64,000 nt of DNA from Lanius collurio (taxonomy: Eukaryota; Chordata; Aves; Passeriformes; Laniidae): NCBI GenBank assembly GCA_020086605.1, contig JACBWW010000020.1, positions 16,336,776 to 16,400,775 of the forward strand, in the 5' to 3' direction. The stretch's first letter is position 1; each line of letters opens with the position of its first letter. Position numbers and translations under genes: made by a program. The notes beneath the pieces are model-generated. The model was given only the letters and a program-made list of their open reading frames with translations. It had not been told where the DNA came from and ran no database searches. Of this stretch, positions 1-26,559 are shown in pieces.

Positions 1-85
1 GGTCAGCCCCCGTGAGATGTATGAAACTCTCCAGGATAGTAGCACTTAGTCTGTCCATTACATCTATAGCCAACTCATCATCGCT
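1..85 (-). CDS. FRYL: FRYL exon 21 (cut by the window edge)
   Basis: The acceptor TTTTGTAG precedes AGCGATGATGAG. Residues 792-819 read SDDELAIDVMDRLSATILES then FIHLTGAD, matching the conserved DDELAIDVMDRLS segment of FRYL. The exon continues beyond position 1. The intron between it and exon 20 is only 88 bp, the shortest in the window. Confidence 0.93.
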
Positions 86-173
86 CTACAAAACAGAGCA
101 AACCAAGCTCAAAGAAAGTCAAAATGAAAGCAGTTTCACCAGGCAGTCATAAGAATGGGTCATCAAGTCTTAC

Positions 174-359
174 CTTTGAAATCTCTAGAAGTGTGAACAA
201 GGCCCTTATTTCTCTGAGAACGCTGACAGCTAATCGCCTGGTGGCAGGCCTTGTGCTGCAAAGGATGACCAAAGCAAAGCCTTCCACCACATGAAACACG
301 CTGGAATAAAGGGTCCTCTCCAGGGGAAGGGTATGGGCAGCCCCATTGGATACACCACG
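174..359 (-). CDS. FRYL: FRYL exon 20
   Basis: This 186-nt exon encodes residues 730-791 in a frame that starts RGVSNGAAHTLPLERTLYSS, then VFHVVEGFALVILCSTRPAT and RRLAVSVLREIRALFTLLEI. The acceptor is TTTTTCTTAG and the donor GTAAGA. The N-terminal third of the exon is less conserved than the HVVEGFALVILC core, consistent with a linker between helical repeats. Confidence 0.94.
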
Positions 360-988
360 CTAAGAAAAACATCACAGAAGTTAAGCAAATGAAAAAAAAA
401 TAAACACAACTAAGACAATAGTTCCATTATTGGAGATGGCAGATTTAATCATAAAATATTTAGACTTTTGGCTACTAGTCAAATTCTGCATTATGAGAAT
501 AACATAATATTAGTCACTTCATTTTTTATTACCTCTCTGAATTTAGTCCAAACAAATAGCACAAGAACATCTTTATTTCACTTTCTCACAAGATGATGCA
601 ATGAGAGCACAATTTAAAAAACCTCAAGAAGTACTCTTTTCTAAAAGATTACAATATTAGATTATTTGAACCCTTTCTACTGGCTAGTAAAAAATGGTGG
701 GTTTAGTTCTACTGTTTAATAACTCCTATGTATTTCTAATTACAGATGATGACCTACAATCTAAGCAAAATGTGGTCATGAATTAGTATTTAGGTAATAC
801 TTAATAATTTGAGACTAAGTTTGTTTTGATAAAAATGTTGATTTAAAATAAGAGACCTGAAAGTCCACAAGCACTGTAAGAAATTTAGCTGAATTTTTAT
901 TACTTAGCAAAACCAGTAAAGCCCACTACTAAGTTTGTATGTAGATTCAAACTATGTTTTAACATCAAAGGACCTTATATAGATATAC

Positions 989-1226
989 CTGAGAATCTTG
1001 GGTTTTATTGTGCATTTGGGCTGCTTGTTTCCACTGATTTATGAGCTGCACTAACATTTTTACTGCATTGTCAAGAAGCGTTGGGTGGATGTCAGTCACT
1101 TCCCGCACAATAAAATACACAAATCCTGAAAGAACATCTTCCCGCCAATCTGGAAAGTCAAGCATTAATGCTTGGAGTGTATTGAAAGCCAAGGCACGAA
1201 GTTCTTCATCCATATGGATTGTTAGC
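989..1226 (-). CDS. FRYL: FRYL exon 19
   Basis: The longest exon here, 238 nt, encodes residues 650-729. It runs LTIHMDEELRALAFNTLQAL, MLDFPDWREDVLSGFVYFIV, REVTDIHPTLLDNAVKMLVQ and LINQWKQAAQMHNKTQDSQ. The acceptor is TCTAAACAG and the donor GTATAT, phase 0. These are helical-repeat segments of the Furry N-terminal domain. Confidence 0.96.
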
Positions 1227-2941
<1,715 letters not shown>

Positions 2942-3433
2942 TCATATTTTTATTAAAATATCTGCCACTTATTCAGCTTAGGACAAATTTGTTATTGCAC
3001 AGATGACATGAAATACATACTTTAAGTGTCTAAACAAATGGATGCATATATGAAATATACATCTATAAATATATAAATATGAGATTTTATACAAAAGTTG
3101 AAATTTCCTTCAGAAAAAACATAAGCATTGAAGCAACCATTAGTTGCTTCTTCATTTTCTCTAAGCTTTTTAGTTCTAGTTTAAATTTAATATGTTGAAA
3201 CAATCCTTTAGAATGACTACCTCATTCACAGATGATCAACAGAGCACAGGGATCAAGATTGTCTTACTCCACTCAGCTGTGAGACATTTGGGTCATTTTA
3301 GAGTGACATCAAGGGAAAACAACTTGCCATGCTATTTACCACACTAACTGCACTCAGGCTTCTTTGTGCTTATTTGGCAATGCAAAACACTTCAAGAAAA
3401 GACATGGCTTTTCTCCGAGACACCAGAGGGTCA

Positions 3434-3910
<477 letters not shown>

Positions 3911-4341
3911 TTACATATTAGGGTAATGAAAGCAACAAGAATAAAGTTTAAGCTTTCAGTGCCACTCCACATGCTCAGTGAAGTGAACTGACTTGGCTAA
4001 GATAGATAATATTTTATAGTACTGAGGACTAAAGGACTTGATATGAACCTCCAGAGCCACACATTAAAGACAGACATTGCTTAAACATCCCATCTCTCAG
4101 ACTGGGTCTTGAGGAGCTAGGTATGACTTTCCTGAAAAAATGCTTTACGGTTACACCACAACAAAAAAAAACACTTCCTAAAATTATTGTTGAAATGAGT
4201 CTTAACTGTAGAACGGCTGCTGGTTTGCTCACCCGAAATCAAGCAGCAACTGTGCACAACTACAGTTATAGTGTTAGCAGAACACAGAACACTCCTTCAG
4301 ATACTCATTAATCTGCTTTTAACCTGGCTCAAACATAGTTA

Positions 4342-4497
<156 letters not shown>

Positions 4498-5413
4498 CTA
4501 TAAAGGAAAATAGATTATTATGATCATCTCTTTTCTGTTAATATGCATTACTTCTTTGCTTTGCACAGGTACTGGGTATCATGTCCTATAAGTTAAAAAA
4601 ACAAAAGAAGTTTAAAAAATAATCCTTTTTTCCTCTTTATTCTTATGACTTAATTTTTTTTTTTAAATCTAGTACAATTCACAGCTCATGCCCTGACATG
4701 GTTGAACCATTTCTCCTGAAAAGATTCCCAGACAATTCATCTCAGATCAAACACATTTCTACAAATAACATGAGCTTTTATAGAAAACCTAAAATTAGGG
4801 AAAAAGAGAAGCCCTAAGGAATAAAAAAAATATTACACTATAAATACAAAAAAACATAAATAGTGATGAGTTGTCTATTATGCCTCATCCCTGTATGACC
4901 AAAAGCAAATCGTTTTGGAAGCTGATGCACAGACAAGCTACTTCTAAAATAGGAAAAGGTGTCTGTAATATATAAGACTAATGAGAGTTTATCTTGTGAG
5001 ATTGTATCTTGCATTTTGATATCAGGACAAGAGAAGTACCTAAAATCATATAAACCATAATGCAATGCCAGCTATACACTACTGCATTCATTGCACACTA
5101 TTTCTGTCTATAGAGGCCAGTCTGCAGGCTAAATGTAAGTGGGTAATACTGTTCTAATGCTTTGCCCCTTATAAAAATATAATGAGTAATTATATTAGTG
5201 TACTATATAAATATATATATAAATATAAAAATACATATACACACACAGCTCCCAACAGAGCAATACAAATGTAAATACTAATCATCATAATGTTTGTACA
5301 CAACAGATTTTGATGTTTAAAAAAGAATAGTTTTGCCACTACTAGAAAGAGAATGAGTTCTTTTGTTTGTTACACATTTTTGGGGAAATTCTACTCAAGA
5401 TATGAGACCATTA

Positions 5414-5671
<258 letters not shown>

Positions 5672-5706
5672 TTAAAACAGATGGATGCTACAGTCCAGAC
5701 CTGGAA

Positions 5707-5726
5707 GTGTGTGTGTGTGTGTGTGT
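5707..5726. repeat. (GT)10 microsatellite
   Basis: Ten uninterrupted GT units in the intron between exons 13 and 14. Confidence 0.97.
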
Positions 5727-6258
5727 GGCTAATATGAAATAATACAGAAGCCTATGACAGGTAGGATCACATACAGGAAGTACAGCCCCAGCTGTCACAG
5801 GCAGCAGGATTGTGAACTCTGAAACTCTATGAACTGAAAAATATCCCATTTCAAACCAGTTACTAATAGTCAAGAGGAGGGGCAAAATTTGAATGACTAT
5901 TCCAAATTCTCACTATAGACAATTATAAAGAAAACCTTTTCATTTCCAGCCCATACTTAGTGATGGACACTTCTTACCTGATTTGTTCTGGCACCATGAG
6001 TGCCTTTTAGCTTTAATAAATTCCCCGCTCATCTCTCTGCCCTCTTCTATCCCTGCAATGACAATTCTAGACTCTATTCCTTCTTTCCATCAAAATACTC
6101 AAGGGCTTTTGGTTTTCCCTATTAAGACAAAATGTTTGGTCCCCTGTTTACTTGACTAAACTGTCCCTGAGCTGGCTTCAAGATCTCTTCTGCTATCAGT
6201 AGGTGGGAATAAAATCTCCAACAATCAATATTTTAAAATACTTTGCATAATGAACTTA

Positions 6259-9612
<3,354 letters not shown>

Positions 9613-9657
9613 CTGCAGTGTTTCTATTTGTTTTCTGATACTGTTGTTAGATGGCAT
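9613..9657 (-). CDS. FRYL: FRYL 45-nt cassette microexon
   Basis: A 45-nt segment sits between acceptor TTTATTTAG and donor GTGAGT. It encodes exactly 15 residues, MPSNNSIRKQIETLQ (398-412), in the only frame compatible with both neighbours. It lies in the 5.8 kb interval between exons 11 and 13. Including it lengthens a loop between HLK and NKDPKMS. Leaving it out keeps the frame and gives the family's usual junction. The peptide is polar and helix-forming. I believe related isoforms exist in the FRY family but cannot confirm this here. Tissue specificity is unknown, although many symmetric microexons are neuronal. Confidence 0.8.
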
Positions 9658-13738
<4,081 letters not shown>

Positions 13739-15685
13739 CTATTAAAAAAAAATACACAAATTAATGGGTTAAAAATTTATACAGAAGGCCATTTAAATAT
13801 ACATTAAGATGCCTATGAATTTAAAACCATTCAAAAGTTAAATTTTACATTAGGAAGGCATTTGAGTGTATTTGTCTGAAATATAAACAGAAGCATAAGA
13901 AATCATGCCAAACACTACAATCACACAGCTAAAATTAACAATTAAAGCAAACATATGAAAAACCCCACCCCAGCAAAATAGTCCACTAAAAAAACTGGTT
14001 TAAGAACGTGGCCTCCATTCCCTACTTTAAGAAGAAAATGTATTTGATACCAACTAACAAATAAAAATTACATTGAAACTCTTCATATGCATATATTCAT
14101 TTATTTAAAAAATTAATAACCTGTAACTTTAACAGTTCCCCTCTTAACTGCTCCTGTTTTGTTTTTTGTCCTCCAATACTGAAAACTGAAAACTTAAGAA
14201 ATAATCCACAGGATTACCAGTCAACCAATCATGCAAGCTGTTATTGCTCAGCTTTCAGAATTAATGAAACATCCATGGAGCCCTACATCCTTTTGAGCTG
14301 CTCTGTTCTTGCACACAGAATAGGTTTCCTTCCACAACCCAGGCAGTTACCACCTTCTTTATCGAAACCTCTGCAAGGCTCTCAGGCTTCTCTCTGGATA
14401 CCTGTGATGATCCATTTAAATAATACTCTCAACCTACTGTTTTAACCTGTTTCTGCTTCATTTATCAAATTGAAGGGTGGGATGTTGGAGACCGAACTGG
14501 ATTTTTGGGAAGAGTTCCTCTGTACATATAACTTCCTAACAATGTAAGATAATTTTGTTATTTTTGTTATTTGTAATTACTAATATTATATAGACATATC
14601 AACTAACACTATATAAAGAAAAATCATGCCCACCTTGCTAAGAACACTCTAAAAGCATTCATGATACAGAAGTATAAAAAAAGCATGTATCTCTGTAATG
14701 CGTACAGATCCAAGAAGAAAGAACTGAGAAAGTAGTTACAATTTAAATCACTTCTTATGTACCAATTATTATCTTCGCTATTCTTAAGCTACAGGTTGAT
14801 TAGTACTCTGCCAGCTCCACATGAGAAATCAGTCAGTTGTTGTCATCATCACACAGTTGCTTTGGGATATAATCTGAGGCTTTCAGAGCAGCCCTAACCT
14901 CCCTGCTACAAAATGTGCTGTGATTCGTCATACCTGCACGGTCCAAGTCAGGTCAGGTTTCTTAAAATGCCTGAATGACTAAGCAAGAGAATGACAGTAA
15001 AGAAGTCTCAATGCTGAAATCCAACAGTTTCCTCACTTGAGTGATTTTCTGTATCCAAGATACAGAAAAATCTACATTCAATTCATTCAGCTGCATCAAA
15101 AATATTCAAACTTGCATCTCACATCTTTCAAGAGAATGACTAACCCGCTCAACTGCACCTCACTGTGGGACCAGGCTCTTTGCTTCCATTTAAGAAGCTC
15201 CATTTGTATTAAATGATTAGACACTCAGTGAGACAGAAGAAAAGATCAAACCTCCCTCCCCACCTGCCTGAAGTGCTGATTCAAGCTGTGCTTGTAGGAA
15301 GGGATAACACACCACCACAAGTGCTCTGCCTAGCCAGTGCTCCTGCCTCTGCCCTTGCCACCAGATAGTCCCAACTCCCAAATGCTGCTTCATCCTCCTT
15401 ATTGTAAGGGCAGTTTTCACCATGTTTGTGATTCTGCAAACTAATATTTGCATTTATCTAAATGCTAAGTAGTTTCACTCAGCACTCCCACACCAACTGC
15501 CAAGCAAATATGGAATTCAAAACAACAAAATGTGTTCACTCTTTCATAGGACAAGAAATTCTTCTCTAGAAGAATGTAAGCATCATGGGTAGGATCAAAA
15601 CTTCTTCCAATAAACAGTTACTATAACCATCTCTTTCTAGTTATGTCTAATGAAAAAAAGATTGTCTCCTTTCTAATTTAAACAT

Positions 15686-15815
15686 TAAAAAAAACTCCAA
15701 ACCCCCAAGAATACAAACCTAACCAACCAACCAAAAACAGTCAGAACAAAAAACTCACCAAGAAACAAACAAACAAAAAAACCTCACCCAAAAACCCCCT
15801 GAAAAAAACCCAAGA
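15686..15815. repeat. A/C-rich low-complexity stretch
   Basis: Runs of AACC, AAAC and poly-A with few G or T, including AACCAACCAACC and AAACAAACAAAC. No internal coding or RNA signature. Confidence 0.8.
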
Positions 15816-16803
15816 CTCAGACCAGAGAAGGGAAAGAAACATTTGCCCCTGACCCAGGGCAAGGCAAACTATTCAAAACAGGATGAAGAGTTCAGAGAGA
15901 GCTATCTTTCTTTTCCTATGATCTTGCACAGACGGGATGCCCACCCAGAGTGCTAGTCTTTGTAGATCCCATCCTACAAAACAAGATCTACATGTCCCAG
16001 TTCTCCATATATAGCAAAATATGTCCCTATAATCAGTTGCAACAGAGAGCCACAACCTGCCATTTTTTGGAACCGCATGCCAAACACAGTGTGGCCTGGC
16101 ATCTGCCAATACAACTAACATTTTAGACAACAATCATACCAAGTATCAATCTACTACAAAGAAACTAACTGAGCTTGTGGTAAATGGTCAGCTTGAAGCA
16201 TGTATAACTCAGGTGCCATTATTTCTTGACCTGTTGAACAAGCTTCACACAACAAAGCAAAGCAGCCTGGGAGGAAAGAGAGCCTGTCTTGTCTGAAACA
16301 TTCTCACAAGCAGCATTACAGCCACTGCACATCCAACATTATAATGATATCGAGGTTCTTTTCCTTGTTCATGGCTGCTGTGTGAAATTTCTACTTTTAG
16401 ATTTAAAACACACAATTGACTGCTCTTCCACTTGAAGGATTAAGTCTAGTGGACATTCACCTCTACAAATGATTTTTATTTAATTAGCCAAAACATACAT
16501 TCTTCCTTCTTGCATAAGAGTTCACACTCTCCATATCAGAATGCAAAAATGTTATCTATCTCAGCTTATTCTAGAAAGAGCTTAACAGGCTTCAGCAAAT
16601 AAAGAAAAGTCAACAAGACTCTTGAGAAAACAAATATTAAACCAAGGAAATTTCAGATTTTTAGAGCATGTACAAAATTACACAGCACTCTGATAATAAA
16701 GGTGTCTAGAAAACAGACAATTTTTTGAAGTTCTGAAAAAACTTTGGAAACTAGCTAACACACAAACCAACACATCTCACTTTAAGACTGTGGAAGTGCT
16801 TGT

Positions 16804-16834
16804 AATTTACTTAACAGTCACAGTTAAGTAAATT
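16804..16834. repeat. Perfect inverted repeat, 12-bp arms, 7-nt loop
   Basis: AATTTACTTAAC (16804-16815) pairs with GTTAAGTAAATT (16823-16834) around loop AGTCACA. It ends 12 bp before the CR1 fragment. Confidence 0.95.
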
Positions 16835-16846
16835 TTAACATAAACA

Positions 16847-17170
16847 CTGGTTTGTGTTGGAAGAGACCTTAAAGATAAGCTAGTTCTAACTCCCCGCTCT
16901 GCCATGGACTGGGGCACCTTTCACGAGACCAGGTTGCTCAGAGCCCCATCCAGCCTGGCCTTGAACACTTCCGAGGATGGGGCATCCACAACTTCTCTGG
17001 GCAACCTGTTCCAGTGCCTCACCACTCTCTCAGCAAACAACTTCCTCCTAAAATCTAAACTAATCCTACTCCCTTTTAGTTCAAAGCTGTTCCCCTCTGG
17101 TCTATCACTACATAGCCTTGTAAAAAGTCCCTCTTCAGCCTTCTCGTAAGCCCTCCTTAGGTACCAGATG
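16847..17170 (-). mobile_element. CR1 LINE 3'-end fragment (5'-truncated)
   Basis: About 320 bp match the conserved CR1 3' region read in antisense on the plus strand. Recognisable blocks include GTTGGAAGAGACCTTAAAG, CCAGCCTGGCCTTGAACACT, GGGGCATCCACAACTTCTCT, GGCAACCTGTTCCAGTGCCT and CTATCACTACATAGCCTTGT. The element's sense strand is therefore minus, the same as FRYL. It is heavily 5'-truncated, as most CR1 copies are. The 3' octamer microsatellite expected at the left edge is not visible. The open frame at 16904-17149 on the plus strand is a by-product of this repeat. Confidence 0.93.
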
Positions 17171-17243
17171 TCTTTTTGAATCTTAAAAAATGTAATATTT
17201 TGAGGATTAACTGAAGCAATTTCAATAATGAGAGCCCAATTTA

Positions 17244-18577
<1,334 letters not shown>

Positions 18578-18833
18578 CTAAACAATATTTGACTGGCACA
18601 GGGTCTTCCTTTCCTTGCCCCTAACAAGCTGACTGCAAAGCAATTGTACTAAAGATTATTTCTTGTTCAATTTTACTGTGCAGGAACATAAGGCAGACAC
18701 AGCAGACTGCACCCGGCTACATTTGACACTTACAGGATTAGTAACTGGGGACATGAACAGATTCTGCTGTATTAAATAGTCTGTAAGTCTACACTGGTTG
18801 GTCCCTAAACACAAAGAGTAGAGACTGAACTTA

Positions 18834-18968
<135 letters not shown>

Positions 18969-19403
18969 TTATCTTCTAAACCCAAAGCAAGTTCTCAATT
19001 ACAAATGAAAAGGTTGTCCCCTAGCAAGGCAAATTATTACCATAAAAACAATTAAATTCAAACATAAAACACACAGGTGGATACTTAAAGTAATGTTTCA
19101 TTTCTTATTTCACAAGAAACATATTCTGGATAGAAATTTTACTGTAGTTATCCAAAGTCAGATTTTTCTTACTGTGTCTGTGTAAGCAAAACATTCTGTA
19201 CATTCTAGGCAAAATTAACTCAGTGTTACATTGAACACAGCTGTGTTCTTTCAAGATACGTTTTCAATTTAAAGATATCAACTAGTGTTCACTTACACCG
19301 GTATTGACACCAACATGACACATGCAAGGCGAAGGCGAGCAATCGCAACAATCAAGCACAGGCTGGCAGTACAAAATATTTTAAAGTACACAAGTGAAAC
19401 TTA

Positions 19404-19598
<195 letters not shown>

Positions 19599-20009
19599 TC
19601 ACACTAATTCTGCAATATATGAACATTTACACCAATTGCAGTGGTACTTTAGTCAAATAAGGATAATTCTAAGCAAAGTACATACTTTCTCTAATTTTTT
19701 AAGTCACATTTTAGTGTCATTATTCAACAATTTCACCCTGTATTTCAAAAACATTTAAGCTGACATAGGGTACTGAACATAAATAAAATGTTATTTTTCA
19801 CAGTTTTGCTTTTTGCAGTACATCAGCAAAAATACGTGAACTGAGGTAATGCAGGCACGTAAAGAGAAGACAGGAGATGCCAAAGGCTCTGTGTAACTGA
19901 GAGTGTAATTACAGCCTTGCATATGCCCATCATAGATATGTCCTAGTTTTTAAAAAAAAAATTATAGGAGATGATCAAAACCAACATTAAAAGCAAAATA
20001 TTAAAATTA

Positions 20010-20219
<210 letters not shown>

Positions 20220-20585
20220 TCACAGCTGCACATGTGTATAAAATGGGTAGTTGGTAAGGCCTGGGGATTTGGCACAGCACTGACATCTTGCCCCCTCCTC
20301 CTGAGAGGACCTGCCAGCAGTCAAAACAACTTGAAAAGGGACAAACTAGCTTGGAATTACCAGTATCCAACTTCCTCCTGTATATCCACACCAACATTAA
20401 GTCACTTCATGTATATCATCTACACAAGTTAAATACACTACCTCAATGAAGTCTGTGTTCTTTCTATACAAAGTTAGGTAAGGACAAATCCAAATACAAT
20501 ATACTTGCCACAGAAGTACAAAGCATATATTTTCTTATGAGAAAGCACACAAAAATCAAACAGACTGCTGCAAGGAAAACTCTTA

Positions 20586-25148
<4,563 letters not shown>

Positions 25149-25202
25149 CTGATCAAACTGAAGATCTTCACCTCTTTGAAGAGATCTGGACAACAGCTTT
25201 TC
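25149..25202 (-). CDS. FRYL: FRYL exon 3
   Basis: A short 54-nt exon coding for residues 93-110, EKLLSRSLQRGEDLQFDQ. The acceptor is TTTTTACAG and the donor GTAGGA. Both boundaries are phase 0, so skipping would delete 18 residues without a frameshift. It continues directly from MAEPL of exon 2, reproducing the conserved MAEPLEK junction of the family. Confidence 0.93.
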
Positions 25203-25940
25203 CTGTAAAAAAATAAAAAGAAACATATATTTCACAATGTAATTGACTTAGTTATATTACAAAATAAAGAAATAACTTTTAATATAAATATTGGCACTGT
25301 TTTTCAGACAGAAACATTTCTGGAGATGTGAAGTATACTCCCAAAAATTAATTCAGTAGCTAAACAATAATAACATTAAAGACCGATGAACAGAAAATGT
25401 CAGGGCCAAACAGGAACCAGCTGCTGCTGGGTGTCAAGTGTAACTTAGAGGGAAAGCCATTCTCACCTCAATTAACAAGTGTGCTTGTGTTCATATATGG
25501 CAATTATTCTAAGTTACAATAATTATTTTTAAAATGTCTTCACAAGGGCAAAGACAAGTGTTCAATGCATATCCAATCAGTTCTTCTGAACTGCAATGAA
25601 ACACAGCTAGAAGACCTACTCCAGGAAAAGAGGAATGTGAATAATCCTTCACTTTAATTTGAAATAACTGTGTAAGGGACCAAGAAGAAGCAATATTACT
25701 AGAATTCTATTTGTGACAATATTTATTGCTACCTGTAGCATATGACATACTGCTCTCTTAAAAGTAGAATTAAATTATATTCCTGACAAAATAATTTAGT
25801 AAGGATTAAAGCATTACAGAAACAAAACATTCATGAACTCTAATAGTATATAGTTATTCTCACTAATCACTGTGTAGAGTACAAAATTATACACTTATAA
25901 GAAATACAAATTTTATACTTGCTCAGGTACCCTGGAAAGT

Positions 25941-26053
25941 AAAAAAAAAAAAAAAGAAAAGAAGGAGGAGGAAAAGAAGAAAGAAAAAAATCCCAGGAAG
26001 AATAAGAAAAAAGAGAAGACAAAAAGGGAAGAAAAAAAGAAAAATAAGAAGGA
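25941..26053. repeat. Polypurine tract (polypyrimidine in the FRYL transcript)
   Basis: The first 50 nt are only A and G on the plus strand, and the rest is purine-rich with few interruptions. In FRYL sense orientation this is a pyrimidine tract about 740 nt upstream of the exon 3 acceptor. Confidence 0.95.
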
Positions 26054-26502
26054 ACACTGAGTCCTGTGCTCTGGCTCTGGGGGTCATTGATTTACAGCAA
26101 CCCAAGTGCTACGGTAACAGTTTTAAGGGCACACTGCAAAGTGGTAACATACATAAAGATCTGATGAGCATTTCCCGTTATTTTAAAAAATTTTAAACTA
26201 CTCTTCACTTAATAATATCATAAATGAGTCCAAAATATTATCTTTCACAAGGAAAGCAGAAAAAAGTACTCAGGGTAAAGAGTTAATAGCTCACACTAGA
26301 TCGCAGTAAGCAAACAAGGAAGTTTTATGGAGCAAGGTAAGTCAAGTAGTTGACCTGCCTGGTTTGGCATGTGAAAAGGAAGGGCGAGCAGTGCCATAGC
26401 CAGTACTGCTCTCAACAGGTTGTAACTCACCACAAAGTAACTGCTCAGTAGTTTAGTATGAGACAACACCCATGCTGTCAGGCTGTTGACAAAAAACTTA
26501 AG

Positions 26503-26559
26503 AAAGTCAACATTGCTGTTGACTTTAATCAACAGTGTTAATCAAGAGTGATTAACACT
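26503..26559. repeat. Chain of inverted repeats
   Basis: AAAGTCAA (26503-26510) pairs with TTGACTTT (26519-26526). GTTGA (26518-26522) pairs with TCAAC (26529-26533). AGTGTTAATCA (26534-26544) pairs with TGATTAACACT (26549-26559) around loop AGAG. Confidence 0.9.

Noticed and set aside
16904..17149. 81-codon plus-strand open frame
   Set aside because: It is the antisense of the CR1 3' region and not a gene.
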